DNA from: Sphingobacteriaceae bacterium UBA6709
Lineage (GTDB): Bacteria; Bacteroidota; Bacteroidia; Sphingobacteriales; Sphingobacteriaceae
Assembly (NCBI GenBank): GCA_002454425.1
Contig: DKIV01000020.1
Span: 1-28,511, forward strand
DNA: 28,511 nt
Direction: 5' to 3'
The notes under the pieces are model-generated. The model had not been told where the DNA came from. It searched no databases and saw only the letters and a program-made list of their open reading frames with translations. This document shows, piece by piece, positions 24,573 to 28,511 of this stretch. How positions within the stretch are numbered: position 1 is the first letter of the stretch; each line of letters starts with the position of its first letter. A program made the position numbers and the translations under genes.

Positions 24573-25832
24573 ATGAGCTACAACCTCTTACTACTGAGTA
24601 ACAACCCAGTTATTGTCGAACTCCTTGAATCTTTTATCGATCATGACACCCGCTTACTTCGGGCAAGCTCTCTCCTGTTAGCGGAGGAATATCTACGTTC
24701 GTCTCCGATTTCAGTCGTGATTGCGGAGGCCGATTATCACCGGGATATGATGCCCGCTTTCCTGCTTAAAACTCGTGTATTCTTTCCCAATACGGGGATT
24801 CTTTACATCTGCGATGAGCAACAAACCAATTTGGGTAAAAAAGCCGTATTAAACGGCGCTACGTTATATGTCACTATCGATCACGCACCCAGATTGCTTC
24901 CTGTTTTGCTAAAAACAATGTTATCCCGAAGCATATATAGAGGTGCTCTTCTATCGAATGGCGATGCTTTCCAGTTCATTGTAGGAAATTCAGAACGTTT
25001 ATATAGCGCTATCAACAAGGCGCGGGAGCTGTCGTCAAACGCAGCCGTCGTCATCGCAGGAGAAAGGGGAACGGGGAAATGTCTATTTGCCAGAGCGATG
25101 CATCAAACATCAAAAAATGAAATCTTTCATCCCCTGGCGTGTGATAATTGCAGCAATGAGCTTATAAACTTGACGCTCAGAAGCCTTTTAGAGGAACGCG
25201 GTGCAAATGAACCCTCGAGAACGCTCTATATTACGCGTGTTGATATCCTTGGACAAGCTAATCTTGATCTTCTTGTCCAACTTATCCAAAAATGGAGCCA
25301 TCCCTCTTCTGCATGCGGTGAGATATCGTTCTCAAAAATTATACTCGGAATAGAGAAACACACGGGATTGGGTTCTGAGCTACCTGGAATATTAAGCGAA
25401 TTATTTCCCCGCCTTGCCGAGACCCGGATTGAACTTCCTTCTCTGCGCGAAATGAAAGATGATATCGAACTCTTCATTCAATTGTTTCTATCTGAATGTA
25501 GAGTGGAACACAACAAGGTGAATATAAATTTCTCTAAGGAAGCACTTGAGATGTTAAAACAATATCCATGGAAGGGCAACGTGGCCGAACTAAAGATGTT
25601 GATAAAAGGACTGGTGATAAGTTTCCCACGAAATGATACGATTAGCGCCGCTATGCTTCCCATCCACATTCAAACGGCGGCACGACAACTAATAGAAGAA
25701 ATGCATAAAAAGGAAAAAGAACAAATGCTCAAAGTGCTTGCCTATACCGGAGGCGATAAATATGCGGCCGCAAGGTTGCTAGGCATCGGCGTTAAAACCC
25801 TGGAGAGGAAATTAATACGGTACAGAATTTAG
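24573..25832 (+). CDS. NtrC-like regulator with degenerate receiver and AAA+ domains
   Basis: This 419-residue protein follows the layout of a sigma-54 activator: receiver-like region (1-115), AAA+ (135-350) and Fis-type HTH (about 378-419, GGDKYAAARLLGIGVKTLERKL). The receiver lacks its active site: the acidic pair is Ser9-Asn10, the phosphoacceptor position reads VVIAE (Glu52), and the Lys of the TKP motif is replaced in VTIDH. Walker A is kept (GERGTGK, 163-169). The GAFTGA loop is missing; Cys193 to Thr217 spans 24 residues where about 44 are usual. Walker B Asp-Glu is Thr221-Arg222, and the sensor II GNVREL reads GNVAEL (Ala338). ATP hydrolysis and sigma-54 contact are therefore unlikely, while DNA binding is likely. 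It is next to the degenerate hybrid regulator on the same strand. Confidence 0.9.
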   Translation: MSYNLLLLSNNPVIVELLESFIDHDTRLLRASSLLLAEEYLRSSPISVVIAEADYHRDMMPAFLLKTRVFFPNTGILYICDEQQTNLGKKAVLNGATLYVTIDHAPRLLPVLLKTMLSRSIYRGALLSNGDAFQFIVGNSERLYSAINKARELSSNAAVVIAGERGTGKCLFARAMHQTSKNEIFHPLACDNCSNELINLTLRSLLEERGANEPSRTLYITRVDILGQANLDLLVQLIQKWSHPSSACGEISFSKIILGIEKHTGLGSELPGILSELFPRLAETRIELPSLREMKDDIELFIQLFLSECRVEHNKVNINFSKEALEMLKQYPWKGNVAELKMLIKGLVISFPRNDTISAAMLPIHIQTAARQLIEEMHKKEKEQMLKVLAYTGGDKYAAARLLGIGVKTLERKLIRYRI

Positions 25833-25928
25833 GTGTACGGAAGAACTTAGGCAGACATCCGGATGTGAGCTGTTGAAATTGTGATATACTAATGTAAAAA
25901 ATCAAAATCCAATACCACCCAAACATTT

Positions 25929-25936
25929 TATCTTTG
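25929..25936 (+). promoter_or_regulatory. -7 promoter element of the lipoprotein gene
   Basis: TATCTTTG, an exact TAnnTTTG, lies 36 bp before the ATG at 25972; the transcript would start near 25943. Confidence 0.55.
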
Positions 25937-25971
25937 GCGGCGTATAACAATAAACTGTCTAAAGTATTTCG

Positions 25972-26622
25972 ATGATCCAAAAAATTAAATTCCTTCTATT
26001 TACTCTAACGTCTTCGTTAGTGATTATATCTTGTTCAAATCATACAGCATCCCAAAATAACAATCAAATTGCAACAAAGGCTGATACTGACACTGGCAAA
26101 GAAATGGCTGATACCCAACTTGCCATTGATAGTAATGCCTACGCGAAAGAAACGGTTAACGAAGCTTCAGCGCTCAAACTAGAGAAATTCCTCCGCTCTT
26201 ACTTTAAGAAAGACCTGAGTGTTATGGATTCTAATGACAGGAAGTTCAGCTTTTATGAAATAGATCTCAACGATGACCGCAAGCCGGAGTTCTTTATATG
26301 GCTTCGCTCCCCTTATTTTTGCGGAACCGGTGGCTGTACATTCCTCCTTCTTGATCAGGACATGAAATTTATCCAGCGCTTCACGGTGATGGATCCCCCT
26401 GTATTCAGGAGCAGTAATCTAACGAATGGCTGGCATGATCTAATTCTCATCTCTAGTCAATCCGCAGAGAAGACAGTGTTCCGCCATCTTAAATTTGATA
26501 GCGCGTCGAAGAAATATCCTACGAATCCTTCCTTGGTTGCTGAAAGCGAAGTTGCTCCTGCCGGAAGCGATTTCATCATGTGGGACGAAAACTTTAGTCG
26601 CGCTAAAGAATTCGTTTTTTAG
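25972..26622 (+). CDS. Lipoprotein with a calcium-loop-like motif
   Basis: This is a 216-residue protein. The signal peptide ends in a lipoprotein-type site with Cys21 (VIISCSN); a Ser at -1 is acceptable. A low-complexity linker (to about 65) precedes a globular domain. Within it, YEIDLNDDRKPEFFIWL resembles the Asp-rich loop of FG-GAP or dockerin-like calcium sites, and RSPYFCGTGGCTFLLLD has two Cys that could form a disulfide. No named family is recognised. It has its own promoter and terminator, so it is a single-gene unit between the NtrC-like gene and AnSME. Confidence 0.8.
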   Translation: MIQKIKFLLFTLTSSLVIISCSNHTASQNNNQIATKADTDTGKEMADTQLAIDSNAYAKETVNEASALKLEKFLRSYFKKDLSVMDSNDRKFSFYEIDLNDDRKPEFFIWLRSPYFCGTGGCTFLLLDQDMKFIQRFTVMDPPVFRSSNLTNGWHDLILISSQSAEKTVFRHLKFDSASKKYPTNPSLVAESEVAPAGSDFIMWDENFSRAKEFVF

Positions 26623-26650
26623 CAGCGAACGATTTAAACTATTATAAGCA

Positions 26651-26689
26651 AAAGGGAAAAGAGCGATTTCGCATATTTTCCCTTTTTTT
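26651..26689 (+). terminator. Terminator of the lipoprotein gene
   Basis: AAAGGGAAAA (26651-26660) pairs with TTTTCCCTTT (26676-26685); the loop can add GCGA/TCGC. A run of seven T ends the hairpin. It lies 28 bp past the stop. Confidence 0.92.
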
Positions 26690-26785
26690 ATGGACCTTAC
26701 TAATCTCTTTGAAATATCCCATAGGAAGGATGTGTATATTTTTCACTACAAAAAACGAATTCTCTTTCCAACTATTAACATAAAA

Positions 26786-26822
26786 TGAAACCCTATAAGT
26801 AAGAAGTGAAACCTATGAGTAA
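26786..26822 (+). repeat. Direct repeat, candidate operator
   Basis: TGAAACCCTATAAGTAA (26786-26802) and TGAAACCTATGAGTAA (26807-26822) are two near-identical copies 21 bp apart, two helical turns. A promoter-like TACTTTTA follows 12 bp later. Tandem direct repeats at this spacing are the usual target geometry for AraC-type regulators, so the hybrid regulator at 20401 is a possible ligand; this is inference. Confidence 0.5.
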
Positions 26823-27042
26823 AATACTTGCGGTACTTTTATAACATCATAAACGCAATTATGAGCGATGGAGCTCAGACAACCATTAACAAGGACCGGC
26901 GTAATGTTACCCGATCAAATGACCTAAGGGCTAAGAGAGCCCAATTATGTTGAAAGAGATTTTATATTGAAGGGCTCGTATGAAGAAAAAATTACTTATT
27001 AGTATCCGCTAACCACATAACGCTAAAAATCTCTTAGTAATC

Positions 27043-27077
27043 ACCAAGTATATAATCGTGCGCATTATATACTTGGT
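27043..27077. other. Perfect 14-bp hairpin in the AnSME leader
   Basis: ACCAAGTATATAAT (27043-27056) pairs exactly with ATTATATACTTGGT (27064-27077) around CGTGCGC. There is no T-run directly after it on either strand, so it is not a standard terminator. It lies 78 bp before AnSME. Confidence 0.6.
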
Positions 27078-27154
27078 CTTTCCGAATACTTTTCAATAAT
27101 TAAATCCTACATTTAAACCCAACCAACATCTTATACTTTAAATAGCGTATTTCT

Positions 27155-28321
27155 ATGAATGACACATTCAGACCTTTCGCAAGACCACTTTATGTCATGT
27201 TAAAGCCCATTGGTGCAATCTGCAATCTAAGGTGCGACTATTGCTACTATCTGGAGAAAACTCAACTATATCCGGAGAACAGTAAATTTGCGATGTCCGA
27301 CAGTATACTTGAAGAGTTCACGAAGCAATACTTAGCTAGTCAGTCAAGTCAGCAAGTGATGTTTACCTGGCATGGAGGAGAGGCATTGTTGCGCAACATT
27401 GAGTTCTATAAAAAGGCGCTCAAATATCAAAAAGTATATGGTCGAGGGTTTCATATCGACAACAGTCTTCAAACCAATGGCGTGCTCCTAACCGACGAAT
27501 GGTGCCGCTTTTTAAAGGATAATAACTTCTTGATCGGGATATCAATCGATGGACCTGAACATTGTCATGATCATTATAGAAAATACAGTAATGGTGAAGG
27601 CTCCTTTAGCAAAGTTATGCGCGGACTGGAGCTGCTGAAAAAATATAAGATTGAGTATAATATCCTTTCGGTGGTGAATGACTATAATGTCGACTATCCG
27701 GAGGAATGCTACGAGTTCTACAAATCCACAGGGACTGAATTCATTCAATATATTCCCCTTGTTGAACACACTAAAGGTGTGGCAGACTCCAGATCAGTGC
27801 CTCCAGGCAAATGGGGAGATTTCCTTATAAGAACATTTGAACGTTGGCGAAAAACCGATGTTGGAAAAATATATATACAGCAGTTTGATGCATCACTTTC
27901 AAGCTGGGTGGGGGTATCGCCACCCGTTTGCATTTTTGCTGAACGCTGCGGCCACGCGGGTGTTCTGGAGTTCAATGGAGATGTATACTCCTGCGATCAC
28001 TTCGTCCTGCCTGAATATAAATTAGGAAATATCCGAACCGAGAAACTAACAAACATGATGTTCTCGTCGCGCCAGCAAAAATTCGGAAGTATGAAGACGC
28101 GCTCACTGCCGCAAAAATGTATACGCTGTACCTATAAATTTGCATGTCACGGCGAATGTCCCAAAAATCGATTTGTCGAATCACATACCGGCGAGCCTGC
28201 AATAAACTATCTCTGCGAAGGCTATCTCAAATATTTTAACCACGTTGCTCCCTATATGGAATTCATGAAAAACGAACTGAAACATCAAAGAAGCCCTGCA
28301 AATGTTATGCGCGTGAATTAA
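27155..28321 (+). CDS. Anaerobic sulfatase-maturating radical SAM enzyme
   Basis: This 388-residue cytoplasmic enzyme oxidises the active-site Cys or Ser of type I sulfatases to formylglycine. The radical SAM motif CNLRCDYC (Cys23, Cys27, Cys30) binds the SAM cluster, and WHGGEALL lies in the SAM region. The C-terminal SPASM part has the remaining cluster cysteines: CIFAERCGHAG, GDVYSCDHF, CIRCTYKFACHGECPKNR and NYLCEGY. The ending VAPYMEFMKNELKHQRSPANVM is nearly that of the B. thetaiotaomicron enzyme (from memory). Compared with that protein it is about 25 residues shorter around residue 210 (PLVEHTKGVADSRSV). No sulfatase gene is in this window; substrates must be elsewhere or beyond the right edge. 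Confidence 0.96.
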   Translation: MNDTFRPFARPLYVMLKPIGAICNLRCDYCYYLEKTQLYPENSKFAMSDSILEEFTKQYLASQSSQQVMFTWHGGEALLRNIEFYKKALKYQKVYGRGFHIDNSLQTNGVLLTDEWCRFLKDNNFLIGISIDGPEHCHDHYRKYSNGEGSFSKVMRGLELLKKYKIEYNILSVVNDYNVDYPEECYEFYKSTGTEFIQYIPLVEHTKGVADSRSVPPGKWGDFLIRTFERWRKTDVGKIYIQQFDASLSSWVGVSPPVCIFAERCGHAGVLEFNGDVYSCDHFVLPEYKLGNIRTEKLTNMMFSSRQQKFGSMKTRSLPQKCIRCTYKFACHGECPKNRFVESHTGEPAINYLCEGYLKYFNHVAPYMEFMKNELKHQRSPANVMRVN

Positions 28322-28438
28322 TGCCACGTCAAGGGGCTTCCCGTAGATTTAGAGAGCATAACAGCATTCCTTTTAAGAGTAGAAGCTTGGAGAGTTGTAA
28401 ATATTGCAAAAAGGCGGATATACCTTCATAGAACCCTT

Positions 28439-28506
28439 AGCGCTAGTCATACCCACACTATAGCGCATAAAAAAACCCCTTATGGATTGCTCCAAAGGGG
28501 TTCTTT
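28439..28506. terminator. Hairpins after the AnSME gene
   Basis: AACCCCTT (28474-28481) pairs with AAGGGGTT (28495-28502), extended by TGGA/TCCA inside. On the minus strand it ends in seven T, and on the plus strand in TTCTTTG, so it may serve transcripts from both sides. Another short hairpin, GCGCTA/TAGCGC, lies at about 28440-28466. The sequence from 28322 to the end has no gene. Confidence 0.7.
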
Positions 28507-28511
28507 GTAAA

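Larger units (their letters stand above)
26690..27154. other. Long upstream region of the AnSME gene
   Basis: This region of about 465 bp has a tandem direct repeat (26786-26822), a one-mismatch promoter TACTTTTA (26834-26841), a small frame of 30 codons from ATG 26861 ending in Cys-stop (26953), a 10-codon frame MKKKLLISIR from ATG 26980, and hairpins at 26928-26977 and 27043-27077. If transcription starts near 26848, the leader is about 300 nt. Confidence 0.45.

Noticed and set aside
26861..26953. RiPP precursor peptide next to a radical SAM enzyme
   Set aside because: The 30-codon frame lacks a leader or core signature, and the enzyme is a clear AnSME whose known substrates are sulfatases.
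27043..27077. Terminator call for the 14-bp hairpin
   Set aside because: No T-run follows on either strand; kept as an unclassified hairpin.

Overview
The window looks like a chromosomal segment from a Bacteroidota bacterium, most likely Sphingobacteriaceae (Pedobacter-like). The grounds are the absence of Shine-Dalgarno sequences, repeated use of the Bacteroidota -7 promoter element TAnnTTTG, a one-piece hybrid two-component regulator with a Reg_prop propeller, LytS/LytTR pairs, YceI proteins and AnSME. No rRNA, tRNA, CRISPR array or insertion sequence was recognised.

Layout. 1-1014 holds no convincing gene but contains a structured element: a large imperfect hairpin (338-481) flanked on both sides by arrays of degenerate 11-bp units. 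1015-5762 is housekeeping and signalling: a Nudix hydrolase and a divergent PlsC-type acyltransferase, a LytTR response regulator with its LytS-type kinase, then acetate kinase. 5763-10386 holds pta (upstream of ackA, same strand), a YceI protein and an outer-membrane beta-barrel. 10387-15724 holds a second diverged YceI-like protein, a small membrane protein, a coiled-coil protein, an MFS exporter, a lipoprotein and a DEAD-box RNA helicase. 15725-18758 is gene-poor. It carries at least two candidate small RNAs sharing an identical 22-nt block before their terminators, a probable third terminator-linked copy, a fourth structured RNA candidate, a small exported membrane protein and an OsmC peroxidase. 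18759-28511 holds a membrane-anchored EEP hydrolase, a small hypothetical protein, a 1301-residue hybrid two-component regulator, an NtrC-like protein, a lipoprotein and an anaerobic sulfatase-maturating radical SAM enzyme.

The most unusual part is 20401-25832. The hybrid regulator keeps its sensor propeller, membrane segment and AraC DNA-binding domain, but the phosphorelay residues are replaced (His to Gln801, N-box Asn to Leu917, ATPase glycines lost, receiver Asp to Ala1091). The next gene on the same strand is an NtrC-like protein that keeps Walker A and a Fis-type helix-turn-helix. It has lost the receiver active site, the GAFTGA loop, the Walker B Asp-Glu and the sensor II Arg. Two adjacent regulators whose catalysis appears dead but whose DNA-binding ends are intact suggest phosphorylation-independent signalling. 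With a lipoprotein and AnSME downstream, a role in sulfated-glycan sensing is possible but unproven.

The second strong signal is the small RNA set at 15766-16768. The third is the 11-bp periodic array at 241-556, which fits an operator or nucleoprotein site better than a gene.
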